From Pelotomaculum sp. (lineage in GTDB: Bacteria; Bacillota; Desulfotomaculia; Desulfotomaculales; Pelotomaculaceae), in the NCBI GenBank assembly GCA_022839445.1, contig JALHFC010000005.1:1-32277 (forward strand): a DNA stretch of 32,277 nucleotides, given 5' to 3'. The stretch's first letter is position 1, and each line of letters starts with the position of its first letter. The translations under genes and the position numbers were made by a program. Shown piece by piece: positions 16,333-26,081 of the stretch. The notes under the pieces were generated by a model. It was not told the DNA's origin. It made no database searches and saw only the letters and a program-made list of their open reading frames with translations.

Positions 16333-19300
16333 CTATCTTCACCCCCAACCTGTTCTACCAGCCTGCTCCATAAAACCTTGTCATCTTCTTTCTTGATCAT
16401 CCTGTAGTTGTTACCTTCAATTAGAATGTCAAACTGGCAGACCGGCTTATAGGAACAATACTGGCAGGCTCTAAATGCGCCACGCCGGTACGGCTGTATA
16501 TCCACCACCCCGTTAACAATGCCACTCCCGGCAGATGTTAGCTGGTAGCGCAGCCAGGCGCGGAGCATTTCAAACTGTTCTCCAGTCAGTACAGCAGAGC
16601 GGGTACCAAGACAACCGTCTTTTTTAATATGAACCGGGATTAGACTGGAATCTCCTTCGAGGCCGTAATCCATTAGCCTTACCACCGACGGGTCGGCCAG
16701 GACCATGCCTGTCATGCGAAACTCCTTTAAGATTTTGCCTTCCAGTTCCTCCTCTGTGAGTGTCTCCCCGCCCGTTTTAACCAGCGGGTCATCCAAACGA
16801 AAATACAATATGGCCCCAGGCGCCCCTTTCCCGCCGGTCAGTGTCCGGGCGTGCTCAAGCGCCACATCCAGGTAGGCCAGTAACTGTAGCTTTAATCCAT
16901 GATAGATGTCCGAAAGGTTGATTGTAACTTTACCTGACTTGTAGTCTATAATCCGCAGGTAAATCCCTTCATCGCCCCGGGCGGCGTCGACACGGTCAAT
17001 GCGCCCGGTCAAAACCAGCTCGTGCCCGCCGGATAGCGTGAAGGTAACTGCCGGGAGATTTCCCTCCGGCCCAAAAGCCAGCTCCAGCCCAACCGGGCGA
17101 AAACTTCCCCGCCGGGAATGCTCGGTGAGGACCAGGGCCGTCCGCTGGACAGTCCTTTTAAGTTTGCCAGTAAGGTAGCGGTGGCGGGCGGAACTCAACA
17201 GTATCTCGCTCTGTAGCCTCGGCGCCAAAAGGTCAACCACTTCCCCCGCCATTTCCCTGCACTGTCCCTTTTCAAGCCGCCCCCAATCAAGCCCCTGCTC
17301 CCGGATACGGTCACCGAATAACTTCAGGGCAGCGTGGAAAAACCTGCCTAGGTCCGGCGCGCCCAATTTAAAAACAGCCCTTTCCTGTAATTTCAGGCCC
17401 CTGGACAAGAAGTGCGCAAACGGGCAGGCGTAGAATTTTTCCACACCGGAAACGCTTGTTTTAAATGAACGGCCGTACAATTTCCTGCCCGTTCCGGCAG
17501 GTAGCCTGTTCTCCCGGTTTGAAAAAAAGAGAGAGGAAAGTACGGCGGCGCATTCATGGCGGCGCCCTTCCCGGGCAAACCAGTTGTAAACGTCCCACCA
17601 CAGCGGGTTTATCTCCCGGCCGGCTTTAACTTCCCTCATTTGCGCCGCAAGGTACGACAAAGCGCGGCCAGGACAGGTTATATACTCCAGATCGTCCGCC
17701 ACTGCGGCATTGGGCTCTACCGGCCAGACCCGCTCCCCAACCCCCGGCAGCAGTTCCCTCACCCGCGCCACCACCGGGGACGGCGCCATTGCCCCGCCTT
17801 CATCATCTGCCGCTGGATAACTTAAATATAGCTTTTCCGAGGAACGGGTCAGCGCTATGTATACAATATACTGTTCATCAAAAACCTTTCTCCGGGCGCC
17901 GGGGGCCAGCCGCATACCAACTGCTAAAAGCCTGTCCCTTTCACTTTCCGAAAGAATGCCCTGCCCGGAAACCCTAGCCGGTAATACGCCGTCGCTGACA
18001 CCCATGACAAAGGAAGCTTTGGCCTCCGGGCTCCGGGAGCGCTCCAGGGAGCCGGCTACAACTTGATCGAGGCCGGGAGGAATCAGACCCAAGCGCATAC
18101 TCTCAAACCCGGCGTCAAGCACTGCGGCATATTCTCCTATAGTCATCACTTCTTCACCCAGCGCCTCGACCACTTGGTCTAATAGCGAAATCAGCCCGTT
18201 CCACACCTGGGTGTGCTCCCGCGCTTCCTCCAGCCGCCCCTCCCGCTCAGCCAACCGGCTCCAGCCTTCCAGCTGTTCCGGCGCATTCAAATGTTCCAGC
18301 AGGTTAAAAAGCGCTTCGGTCACGCCACGTACATTTTCAGCTTTCGTGGCGCTGCCGTGAAAATCGGAAAGGGCGCCGGCGGCCTTGCGCCGGATGCAGT
18401 TGATTTTTTCCAGTTCTTCTTCCAAACCGGTTGTTTCTATGTCTTCCTCCAGGACAAGCCGCCTGCGGTATTCCCAGGGCTTGCCGTCGATCCAGCGGCT
18501 TCCCCGGATACCGTGCGCCAGCACGTAATTTTCCAGCAAATCGACTTCTTCCCTCGTCAGAGGTGTAAGATCGGTCTTAAAAAAACGAAAAACCGGGTCA
18601 AAAGACCAGTCGGACGCGACCACTTCCAGGGCTGAACGGACTAGTTCCACCAGGGAGTGATGCATAACCGGGCGCTTCCTGTCAATAAATACGGGGATAC
18701 CGTGATCTTCAAAAACGCATGATATAAGCCCCGCATAGGTGTCAAGATCCCTCAGGAGGATTATTAGATCGCGGTAACGGTAGCCCTTGTCCCGGCATAA
18801 CGCCGTGATCTCACGGGCCACTCCCTCTACCTCGGCCCTGGGGTTTGCCGCGGCAACCAGGATCACATCTTCACCCGCACAGGAAAGGGGTTGAGGCGGG
18901 CGGACAAAATAGTATTTTTCCAGGTGGGCAATGGACTTGCTTTGGTAGCGCCCCTGGGAAGCGCCATCTAGTACCAGGGGCCGCTCAACAGAAACTCGCT
19001 CTGCAGCGGCAATCTCACACAGGGTATCATAAGTTTCCCTTATAGGATAAAACAGCTCCGTTTCATCCATACCGCAGGTTAATGCTTTCAGGTCAGCGCA
19101 GAGGGTTATATTAACGCGGCGGGCAGAGCGGACCAGCGCTGCCAAAACCCGGTACTCCTGCGGAGTAAACCCGGAAAAGCCGTCCACCCACACCTCACCT
19201 CCCCGGACAACTGTTGAAAGCTCCAGCCGATCGGCCAACAGGCTCAAATAATCGTCAGGATCAGTAAAGCGGCCGGCCAGGTAATCTTCAAGTTCGCAAT

Positions 19301-19799
19301 ATAAAATCAACAAGTCTTCCAGCTTGTCAGCAAGCAGATCTACCCCGCCTGTTTCCCGCACCGTAGATGAAACACGCGCTAGTTCTTGGGGGCTAATGCA
19401 GTAGGTTTTCATCTCACCCAAAGCACGGGCCAGTGTATCGGCAAAACCCGGTTGCGCGGCGGAGCGCCGGAAAACCTTTAAATCCTTTCGCCGCCGTTCC
19501 AGCAAGCGGCGCAATACCATGCGCTTGCCCAGTTCGCCGATATGCGGCCGGGCGGCGCCTCCGACCTCCTGCAACACCCGGTAGGCCAGGCGCCGGAAGC
19601 TCAGCGCCTGGGCCCGGATAAATCCCCTAAGACCGGGGGTAGCAGCCAAGGCATGTTCCGTTTGGAAAGTTGCCTGCTCCGGCACTAAAAGGATCAGCGG
19701 TGGTCCCGCCGGACTCTTCGTTAGCTCTTCCCGCACCGCGTCCAGACAAGCACGGGTCTTTCCGGATCCGGCCCGGCCGATAATGAAACGCAAGGTCAT
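16329..19799 (-). CDS. addB: AddB, helicase-nuclease subunit with Fe-S cluster
   Basis: AddB is the second subunit of the AddAB end-resection enzyme: an inactivated helicase domain that recognises Chi, plus a second RecB-type nuclease. It is 1156 residues. The Walker A motif GRAGSGKT is at 8-15, and the nuclease motif IIDYKSGK is near residue 955. Four cysteines, C792, C1112, C1115 and C1121, have the same spacing as the iron-sulfur ligands known in Bacillus AddB (C-x2-C-x5-C near the C-terminus plus a distant upstream Cys), so the 4Fe-4S staple should be intact. The ATG start has GGGGAG eight bases upstream. It is first in the addB-addA operon, and no promoter was confidently placed. Confidence 0.97.
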   Translation of the reverse strand: MTLRFIIGRAGSGKTRACLDAVREELTKSPAGPPLILLVPEQATFQTEHALAATPGLRGFIRAQALSFRRLAYRVLQEVGGAARPHIGELGKRMVLRRLLERRRKDLKVFRRSAAQPGFADTLARALGEMKTYCISPQELARVSSTVRETGGVDLLADKLEDLLILYCELEDYLAGRFTDPDDYLSLLADRLELSTVVRGGEVWVDGFSGFTPQEYRVLAALVRSARRVNITLCADLKALTCGMDETELFYPIRETYDTLCEIAAAERVSVERPLVLDGASQGRYQSKSIAHLEKYYFVRPPQPLSCAGEDVILVAAANPRAEVEGVAREITALCRDKGYRYRDLIILLRDLDTYAGLISCVFEDHGIPVFIDRKRPVMHHSLVELVRSALEVVASDWSFDPVFRFFKTDLTPLTREEVDLLENYVLAHGIRGSRWIDGKPWEYRRRLVLEEDIETTGLEEELEKINCIRRKAAGALSDFHGSATKAENVRGVTEALFNLLEHLNAPEQLEGWSRLAEREGRLEEAREHTQVWNGLISLLDQVVEALGEEVMTIGEYAAVLDAGFESMRLGLIPPGLDQVVAGSLERSRSPEAKASFVMGVSDGVLPARVSGQGILSESERDRLLAVGMRLAPGARRKVFDEQYIVYIALTRSSEKLYLSYPAADDEGGAMAPSPVVARVRELLPGVGERVWPVEPNAAVADDLEYITCPGRALSYLAAQMREVKAGREINPLWWDVYNWFAREGRRHECAAVLSSLFFSNRENRLPAGTGRKLYGRSFKTSVSGVEKFYACPFAHFLSRGLKLQERAVFKLGAPDLGRFFHAALKLFGDRIREQGLDWGRLEKGQCREMAGEVVDLLAPRLQSEILLSSARHRYLTGKLKRTVQRTALVLTEHSRRGSFRPVGLELAFGPEGNLPAVTFTLSGGHELVLTGRIDRVDAARGDEGIYLRIIDYKSGKVTINLSDIYHGLKLQLLAYLDVALEHARTLTGGKGAPGAILYFRLDDPLVKTGGETLTEEELEGKILKEFRMTGMVLADPSVVRLMDYGLEGDSSLIPVHIKKDGCLGTRSAVLTGEQFEMLRAWLRYQLTSAGSGIVNGVVDIQPYRRGAFRACQYCSYKPVCQFDILIEGNNYRMIKKEDDKVLWSRLVEQVGGEDS

Positions 19800-19964
19800 G
19801 CAATCTTCTCCCCGTTTGAGGCAATATTATTTGCCGGCTACTTCCCATTATACCAAACATGTGTACTAGGAACAACGGTCCACGAGTAAAAAACAAACTC
19901 GTTTTTCGGTAACCTATGGGCTACCAATTGGGGCTGTAAGTTTACGAAATTTATTATTTCCTTA

Positions 19965-19993
19965 ACAATAAAAGGCGGGGGCTTTTGCCCCCG
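19965..19993 (-). terminator. Terminator of the thioesterase gene
   Basis: The 7-bp stem CGGGGGC / GCCCCCG (19976-19982 and 19987-19993) with loop TTTT lies nine bases past the stop and is followed on the minus strand by CCTTTTATTG. Confidence 0.75.
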
Positions 19994-20001
19994 GATATTT
20001 T

Positions 20002-20397
20002 CTACTGTTTTGTTGATTTACTCTCCGCCCTTTTAAAAAAGCTGTCCAGCTTGACAATAAAACGCTCGTGAGTACCAGTGCCGATAAGGTCGACATCGTC
20101 CCGCGCCTCTACTTCGAATACAAGCCTTTTGCCGTCTACTTCGATAAGGAGCGAGTTTACTACCACATTCATGCCGATCGGGGTTGCCGCCAGGTGCTTT
20201 ATGTTCACTTTGGTCCCTACAGTTGCAAAACCAGGCTCAAGTAAAGGGTCAACTGAAGACAGTGACGCTTTTTCCATCAAGCCAACCATAGCCGGGGTCG
20301 CAAACACGCGCACAGAGCCGCTGCCAAAAGCTATCGCGGTATTGTCCTCGCTTACGGTTGCCTTTGCCTCACCTTTAATGCCAGCCTTTAACTCCAT
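20002..20397 (-). CDS. Hotdog thioesterase, fluoroacetyl-CoA thioesterase-like
   Basis: This is a 131-residue hotdog-fold protein closely patterned on FlK, the fluoroacetyl-CoA thioesterase of Streptomyces cattleya. The catalytic Thr, Glu and His of FlK (T42, E50, H76) correspond to T34, E42 and H68 here, all at the same offset of eight, within VFATPAMVGLMEKAS and VNIKHLAATPIG. A glycine at 61 matches the FlK selectivity glycine at 69. The C-terminal GTGTHERFIV is also shared. Family members in non-fluorinating bacteria are thought to hydrolyse short acyl-CoAs; the true substrate is unknown. I chose the ATG at 20397, six bases after GAGGTGG; a TTG two codons upstream touches that site. It is monocistronic, with its own terminator. 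Confidence 0.87.
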   Translation of the reverse strand: MELKAGIKGEAKATVSEDNTAIAFGSGSVRVFATPAMVGLMEKASLSSVDPLLEPGFATVGTKVNIKHLAATPIGMNVVVNSLLIEVDGKRLVFEVEARDDVDLIGTGTHERFIVKLDSFFKRAESKSTKQ

Positions 20398-20833
20398 AGC
20401 CAACCACCTCTTTTTAATTTTTTAATAAACAATTACAGTTATATTATAATATTCCTTCCACAATAAGAACAAATTGGCCACTCGGTGACCTGAAGGCTCA
20501 TTGTAACTCTACGGAATGACATACCGCCACGGTCCGCGATACCCCCGTGGATCGCAATATCCCCCTCGCGGCGCCGCCATGCCCCAATCGATTGCCGGAG
20601 GGAAGCAAGGGGATGTTCTTTTTGCTTCCTCATGTGGCCAAGGGAACCATCCCCGTATCTGGCCTAGCATCGTTTTGGCAAATATATAATTTTCCCATGT
20701 GATATTATGGTCCTTCAGACATATGTTATCAGTACGGAATAAATAAGGTTAGATAGTTAAATTTTATTTTATAGATCATAACGGTATTTTTGGTCGATTG
20801 ACCGGGTTTCCCGGTTCGTGGAGATGAGAGGCA
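20398..20833. other. Intergenic region between thioesterase and DUF441 genes
   Basis: These 436 bases hold no convincing gene. A minus-strand TATAAT (20448-20443) with TTGTTC 18 bases before it could be the thioesterase promoter. A small hairpin ACCGGG/CCCGGT (20801-20806 and 20810-20815) lies just before the DUF441 start. Between them I see nothing I can name. Confidence 0.4.
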
Positions 20834-21310
20834 TTGCATGATCTCATTTATGGCTTCAGCCCATCGGAACTGGTTTTAATTGTTTTATTATTCCTGGGCC
20901 TATTCGGGCGGTCAAACCTGATTGTTGCGTCTTCCTGTATTCTTTTATGCCTAAAGTATTTTAATCTGGACCACACGGTCCTGCCGGTGCTGGAAGAGCG
21001 CGGCCTGGAAATAGGGCTGGTCCTTTTAATGCTGCACATCCTGACCCCGGTGGCGACGGAAAAACTGACAAAGCAAAACCTCTATTCGACTGCTTCTTTT
21101 AAGGGCTTTCTCGCCCTAGTAGCCGGCGCGCTTGCCACCAAGCTAAACGGGGATGGGCTTAACCTAATGAACACAAGCCCTGAGCTCATATTTGGCCTGA
21201 CCCTGGGGACGGTATTGGGTATAATTATTTTTCGCGGCATGCCCTGCGGCCCGGTCATGGCCGCCGCAGTAGCGGCAGTTTTTTTTCAAGTATTAAACCT
21301 TTTTAAATAG
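20834..21310 (+). CDS. DUF441 family membrane protein (YeaL-like)
   Basis: This is a 158-residue integral membrane protein of the DUF441 family. Four hydrophobic segments are seen at about 10-40, 55-78, 88-108 and 116-155, separated by short loops. The family motifs LLFLGLFGRSNLIVAS and LEIGLVLLMLHILTPVA are present. The family is widespread in Firmicutes and gamma-proteobacteria and has no known function. The best start is TTG at 20834, with GGAG ten bases upstream. The nearby ATG at 20838 is in another frame. It converges on comM with only 11 bases between stop codons and no room for a separate terminator. Confidence 0.88.
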   Translation: MHDLIYGFSPSELVLIVLLFLGLFGRSNLIVASSCILLCLKYFNLDHTVLPVLEERGLEIGLVLLMLHILTPVATEKLTKQNLYSTASFKGFLALVAGALATKLNGDGLNLMNTSPELIFGLTLGTVLGIIIFRGMPCGPVMAAAVAAVFFQVLNLFK

Positions 21311-21321
21311 CAGTCAGCGGA

Positions 21322-22884
21322 TCATAACCTCATGTCCATCAGCCGGTACTGCAACGCCTCAGCAATATGAACTTCTTCTATTCCTTCCGAACCGGCCAGG
21401 TCTGCAATGGTTCTGGCGACCTTCAAGATCCTGTCATGGGAACGCGCGCTCAGGCCGAACCTTTTAAAAGCATCTTTCAGCAAGACGCCGGTCCCCTTGT
21501 TCAGCTTGCAGTAAAACCGTACTTCCCGCGCCCCCATGTGAGCGTTACAAAATACCTGGTTGGCCCCGGAATGCTTTGGACTCTTATTGCTTCCCATTCC
21601 GGTAAACCTCTCGCGCTGCATGGCGCGAGTTCTTTCCACCCGTTTTTTAATTTCCGCGGAGGTATCTCCCTTTCCCAAGAAAGATATTTCATCATAAGAT
21701 AGACGCGGCGTCTCTACGTGGATGTCGATCCTGTCCAGTAGCGGACCGGAAAGCCGGGCCATATAACGCTGCACCTGATGTGGCGTGCAGGAGCACTCAC
21801 GCGTAGGGTCTCCATAGTAGCCGCAAGGGCACGGGTTAAGCGCCCCCACCAGCATCAGCCGGGCCGGGTAGGTAAAGGTGGCGTTCGTCCGGGTAATGGT
21901 GACAACACCGTCTTCGAGCGGCTGCCGCAGGGCCTCAAGGGCATCTTTGGAAAACTCCGGCATCTCATCCATAAACAATACTCCCTGGTGGGCCAGGCTG
22001 ATCTCCCCTGGGCGCGGTATCCGGCCACCGCCGATAAGGCCGGTGGTGGAGGCTGTATGGTGGGGCGTCCGGAAGGGCCTTTGCTTTATAAAAGGCGTGC
22101 CGGACCTTAATAGGCCCGCCAGGCTGTATATCTTTGTCACTTCCAGGGACTCTTCAAATGTCATGTCCGGCAGTATGCCGGGCAACCGGCGGGCCAGCAT
22201 GGTTTTACCGGAACCGGGGCTCCCTGTCATAATCAGGTTGTGACCCCCCGCTGCCGCAATTTCAAGCGCCCTTTTCGCCGCCTGCTGGCCCTTTACGTCC
22301 GCAAAGTCAGGCTCTTCACTTAGAATTCCGGACATTAGTGTATGGACATCAACCTTGTACGGCGCAATGTCTTCCTCACCGCGTATAAATCCCACAATTT
22401 CGGACAAAGATCCGGCCGCAAACACGTTGACCCCTTCCACCAGCGCCGCTTCCACCGCATTTTCCGCCGGCACTACCACTTCACTTAAGGAAGCCTCCCT
22501 AACCGCCAGAACATTGGGTAGCACACCGGCAATGCCACGCAAGGCGCCGTTTAAGGATAATTCACCCAGACAAACAAACCGCCGGCAACGCTCCATGGGT
22601 AATTGGCCGGTAGCGGCCAGGATCCCGACTGCAATGGGCAGGTCGTAAATGGGACCTTCCTTCTTAAGATCGGCCGGAGCCAAATTCACTGTTATCCTCA
22701 TCACAGGAAATTCCAGACCGGAGTTTTTTATAGCAGCCCGGACACGGTCCTTTGCCTCCCGGACTGAAGCATCCGGCAGCCCGACAATATCAAAGCAAGG
22801 TAGACCTTTGGAGACATCAACCTCCACTTCCACGATCTGCCCGTCCAGGCCATGAAGGACGGTGCTTTTTACAATAGCAATCAT
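21322..22884 (-). CDS. comM: YifB/ComM family Mg-chelatase-like AAA+ ATPase
   Basis: This is a 520-residue YifB-family ATPase. ComM is a hexameric helicase that promotes branch migration during integration of transforming DNA in Haemophilus/Vibrio; the role in Firmicutes is assumed to be similar. The N-terminal ChlI-like domain begins MIAIVKSTVLHGLDG and contains GLPCFDIVGLPDASVREAKD. Walker A GSPGSGKT lies near 220, and a Mg-chelatase C-terminal domain ends the protein. GGAGG six bases before the ATG at 22884 fixes the start; the frame stays open for 12 more codons upstream. In many Firmicutes this gene lies beside yraN and rnhB. Here those are 3 kb away, with a broken surface-protein gene in between. 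Confidence 0.95.
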   Translation of the reverse strand: MIAIVKSTVLHGLDGQIVEVEVDVSKGLPCFDIVGLPDASVREAKDRVRAAIKNSGLEFPVMRITVNLAPADLKKEGPIYDLPIAVGILAATGQLPMERCRRFVCLGELSLNGALRGIAGVLPNVLAVREASLSEVVVPAENAVEAALVEGVNVFAAGSLSEIVGFIRGEEDIAPYKVDVHTLMSGILSEEPDFADVKGQQAAKRALEIAAAGGHNLIMTGSPGSGKTMLARRLPGILPDMTFEESLEVTKIYSLAGLLRSGTPFIKQRPFRTPHHTASTTGLIGGGRIPRPGEISLAHQGVLFMDEMPEFSKDALEALRQPLEDGVVTITRTNATFTYPARLMLVGALNPCPCGYYGDPTRECSCTPHQVQRYMARLSGPLLDRIDIHVETPRLSYDEISFLGKGDTSAEIKKRVERTRAMQRERFTGMGSNKSPKHSGANQVFCNAHMGAREVRFYCKLNKGTGVLLKDAFKRFGLSARSHDRILKVARTIADLAGSEGIEEVHIAEALQYRLMDMRL

Positions 22885-23271
22885 TATTTGCCTCCGGTGA
22901 AACATAGCTACTATTACCAATTATTCGACCGCTTACGCTCCTTATCCTTCCATAAAAAAATTTTTAGAGGGTCTACCCTGAAAGTCCCGCCCTAGGAGCT
23001 CTGACTTTCATCCATCGTGGTGAAATTGGAAATTTCATGACTGTCTGACCCTAACACAATTCGGAAACAGTACTGACAATTTAACCGGTGGAAATAAACT
23101 CCTCTTTTTTTCCGGTAGCAGCAGGATATCCACTGTTTGTGTTGAAAAATACAAAAAATATTACTATAAATATCCATAAAAAACCACCTAATGGTATAAA
23201 GGGAGGGGTGATCTGCCGGTTCCCATGGGTTTCGACTTTTTGAAAATAACCAAACAGGGAGGCAAATTGGT
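22885..23271. other. Intergenic region upstream of comM and the beta-helix gene
   Basis: A divergent spacer of 387 bases. It has a promoter for the beta-helix gene (listed) and a 7-bp AT-rich inverted repeat TGAAATT/AATTTCA at 23020-23036. No coding signal was seen. Confidence 0.4.
23142..23170 (+). promoter_or_regulatory. Sigma-A-type promoter of the beta-helix gene
   Basis: TTGAAA (23142-23147) and TATAAA (23165-23170) are separated by 17 bases, about 100 bases before the ATG at 23272. Confidence 0.5.
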
Positions 23272-25763
23272 ATGTTCAGAAACTGGAAATTTGTAATTAG
23301 CTGCGGACTGACAGCTTTAGCTCTATGTCTTACATGCCTGCTGGCCATACCGGGAGAAGCCCGGGCGGCAGAATACGGTCACCCCTTTCCCGGTGGTTTC
23401 TGGAACTATGATCCCGGTATCTTTGTGGAAGATGAAAACCGGGACTGGAATGGTGACGGCGAACCGGACGGCACGGACCGCTTCGGGGGCGCTCCCAACG
23501 ACGGTATACTGTTCTGGCCTGCCGGGATTCACTATGTTGGAGGAAATAATGTTGGTTTCGGTGTGCCGGAGAATTGCCGTCTGGAAATTCCCGCAGGGTC
23601 ATCGGTGATCTTCAGTGAAGGCGGCGGCGGCACTGTAGGCGGCACACTGATAGCCAACGGCACAGCCGAGCAACCTATTATTTTTACCTGCAGTAAAAAG
23701 GAAAAAGGCGCCTGGAGTTCGCTAAGAATCAGCAAGACCGCCGGGCCGGAAACCATCCTCAACCACTGTACCATTGAATACGGCGGGCAGGGGGATTGGT
23801 GCCTGCTTTCCGTCTACGGGGATAATGACACCCAAGGCCCGCACCCCGCCCCCACCATCACCAATTGCTTGATCCGCAATAGCAATACGGTGGGCTTAAA
23901 GATCCACTTTGACGCCAACCCTATCATTCGCAACTGCCGCTTTGAGGACAACGATGAATGGCCCGTCGCCATTTCCAACAACCTTAAAGCATACACATTT
24001 GAGGGGTGCACGGCCGGCGGCAACGGAACCAATGGTATTTGCATCACATCCTATCAAGGGGGCATAGCAATACCAGGCGATATTGAGTTTTATAATTACC
24101 CCACATTGCCCTATTACCTTTGCTACGCCCTATCTGTGCCTGATCAGCGCAATCTTACGATTCACGAGGGCGCCGTGCTGCATCTTTACCAGCCTTTGTT
24201 TATGGAACCGGGAAGCGGCCTGAACATAGAACCGGGGGTTATTATAAAAGGTTATGACAGCAATTCCTATATTACATGTAACGGTCTATTTACGGCTCTG
24301 GGCACAGCGGAAAAACCTATTATTTTTACCTCGGGCAAGGCTGCGCCGGCGCCCGGGGACTGGAGCGGGGTAAGCATCGCAAACCAGTCCGCCAACGGCA
24401 GCCGCCTGCAGCATTGCTAACCGCTGGGGCAACCTGATCCTGGGCGGTCAGTATTCCAGCGATACCCCGCCTACAGATATCTTAGTGGACCAATGCAGTT
24501 TCTTTGGTAGCAAGTCAAACGGTATTCACAGCTCATTCAACAGCGAAGTAACGGTAACCAACTGCACCAGCGACAATAACGCCCACAGCGCTTACGCCAT
24601 CTGGATGGCCAACAATGTGGGCCGCTTTGAAAACAATACCGGCAGCGGAAACGGCAGCAATAATGACGGCAACCGCATTGTCATCGATACTAACAATTGG
24701 ACCATTTCACCGAACAAAAACCTCCAGCTATATAAAAATAGTATTCCCTACTGGATTAATCAACGTCTGTCTGTTGATACCGGTATTACCGTTAACCTGG
24801 CATCGGATGCAACTGCTATCAGTTACAATGGTATTAGCTTAAACGGCGGAACACTGGAATTGGATCCGGGCAGCACGGTAAAAATGGGAAAAGATAGTCA
24901 TTTTACTGTTTCTAATCAAGGCACCCTGCTGGCCCGGGGTACGGCGGCTCAGAATGCGCTAATTACATCGGCGGAAGCCGCCCCGGCGCCGGGCGACTGG
25001 TCCGGCATCTGTTTTACGGACACCGCTTCCGCCAATAGCCGCCTGGAATATACCACCGTGGAATACGGCGGCAAAGATTACTGTGGCAACGTGCGGCTGG
25101 GCTGGAACTATGGGCCCGTCCCGGCCGGCACGCCGCTAATATCCAACTGCACCCTCCGCTACAGCAGCACCGCCGGGATATCTGCAGGCCACGCCTCTAC
25201 CCCGGTAATCCAGGGCTGCCGGATTGAAAACAACGAATACGGGATTACCACCGACGATTCCCGCAATGAAGGTTTGGGCGGCACGGTAACTCTGACGGCC
25301 TCCCCGGACAATACCTTCACGGGCAACAGACTATATGATATTTATAACGGTTTCCACGGCGGGACCATTGACGCCCGGAACAACGACTGGGGGACTACCG
25401 ATACGGCCGATATCGACCGTCGCATATTTGATAAGAACGATGACGCGCAGTACGGGACAGTTCAGTACCTGCCCCTGGGCGGGGGTGGGATTAAAAACTT
25501 ACCTGAAAAAACCAACCAACCGGCCAACAAAGTTTGGACCATTACTTTTTCCCGCCCGGTAGATGCCAAAACGGTAACCACGGATACAGTTTTCGATAAA
25601 TATTGTTGTAAACCCGGCGGATAATACCAAGGTTTTCCTGTCGCCGCCGGCTACCGGTTGGCCGTTGGCACAAGATTGCTATATTATAGTGAAAAACTCC
25701 GTACAATCGGCGGACGGCCGGAGGCTGGCCCAAGGAGTCAGGTTAAAATTTACCGCCATATAA
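23272..25763 (+). pseudogene. Secreted parallel beta-helix protein, broken by two frameshifts
   Basis: The first frame (23272-24420) begins after GGGAGG with a signal peptide ending near GEARAAEYG, then a right-handed parallel beta-helix pattern (TITNCLIRNSN, PIIRNCRFEDN). It stops at TAA 24418-24420. Coding continues one frame on (IANRWGNLILGGQ..., to a stop at 25622-25624), then shifts again near 25595-25601 into a third frame that reads NIVVNPADNTKVFLSPP and ends in KFTAI at 25763. The last part, from WTITFSRPVDAKTV, looks like an SbsA/Big-type Ig domain split by the second shift. Joined, the protein would be about 825 residues. Three related modules carry GTAEQPIIFT, GTAEKPIIFT and GTAAQNALIT followed by GDWSG or GAWSS. 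Both shifts are in the same direction. Carbohydrate binding or adhesion is typical of such proteins but unproven. A sequencing error at either site remains possible. Confidence 0.8.
23659..24333 (+). repeat. Internal repeat units of the beta-helix gene
   Basis: The segments starting at about 23659 and 24301 are near copies at the DNA level, each beginning GGCACAGC and containing CCTATTATTTTTACCT. They mark duplicated protein modules, with a more diverged third copy at about 24930. Confidence 0.7.
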
Positions 25764-26081
25764 AGTATTTAAAAAAATTTTAGCTTCATTCACAAAATAA
25801 TCATGGGCAGCCATTAAGCTTTAGCATGGCCGGATTTGGGCATGGGCGCAAAGGTCCTGCCTTGATCCGGCCGTGTTTTTTCATCAACAAAACGAGTCTT
25901 TATGGTCTTTTAGCGAAAGTTTAACTATAGCCCGTCCGAAACCGCTAAAAAACTATTTCTTTGCTTATCATTCTAAAACGAAGTTAAAGAACCCATATTT
26001 TTAATAAGACAAAGATCTTATGCTGCAACTTAGGATAAAAAAGGCGACTATTTCGTTGGTCTTAGCCCGTCCCCTTGTTAC
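25764..26081. other. Intergenic region between beta-helix remnant and yraN
   Basis: Apart from the terminator listed next, nothing recognisable is seen in this A+T-rich 318-base stretch. Confidence 0.5.
25825..25881 (+). terminator. Terminator of the beta-helix gene
   Basis: The 11-bp stem CATGGCCGGAT / ATCCGGCCGTG (25825-25835 and 25865-25875, one G-U pair) is followed by TTTTTT. It lies 62 bases past the third-frame stop, which supports 25763 as the original gene end. Confidence 0.72.

Noticed and set aside
20439..20633. 64-codon minus-strand ORF ending with a CSYC zinc-finger-like motif
   Set aside because: There is no ribosome site and no family resemblance beyond one CxxC, and it overlaps the likely thioesterase promoter.
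23272..25763. Programmed +1 frameshifting in the beta-helix gene
   Set aside because: Neither junction shows a slippery heptamer or a downstream pseudoknot, and module comparison suggests missing residues at the first site. Decay or sequencing error is simpler.
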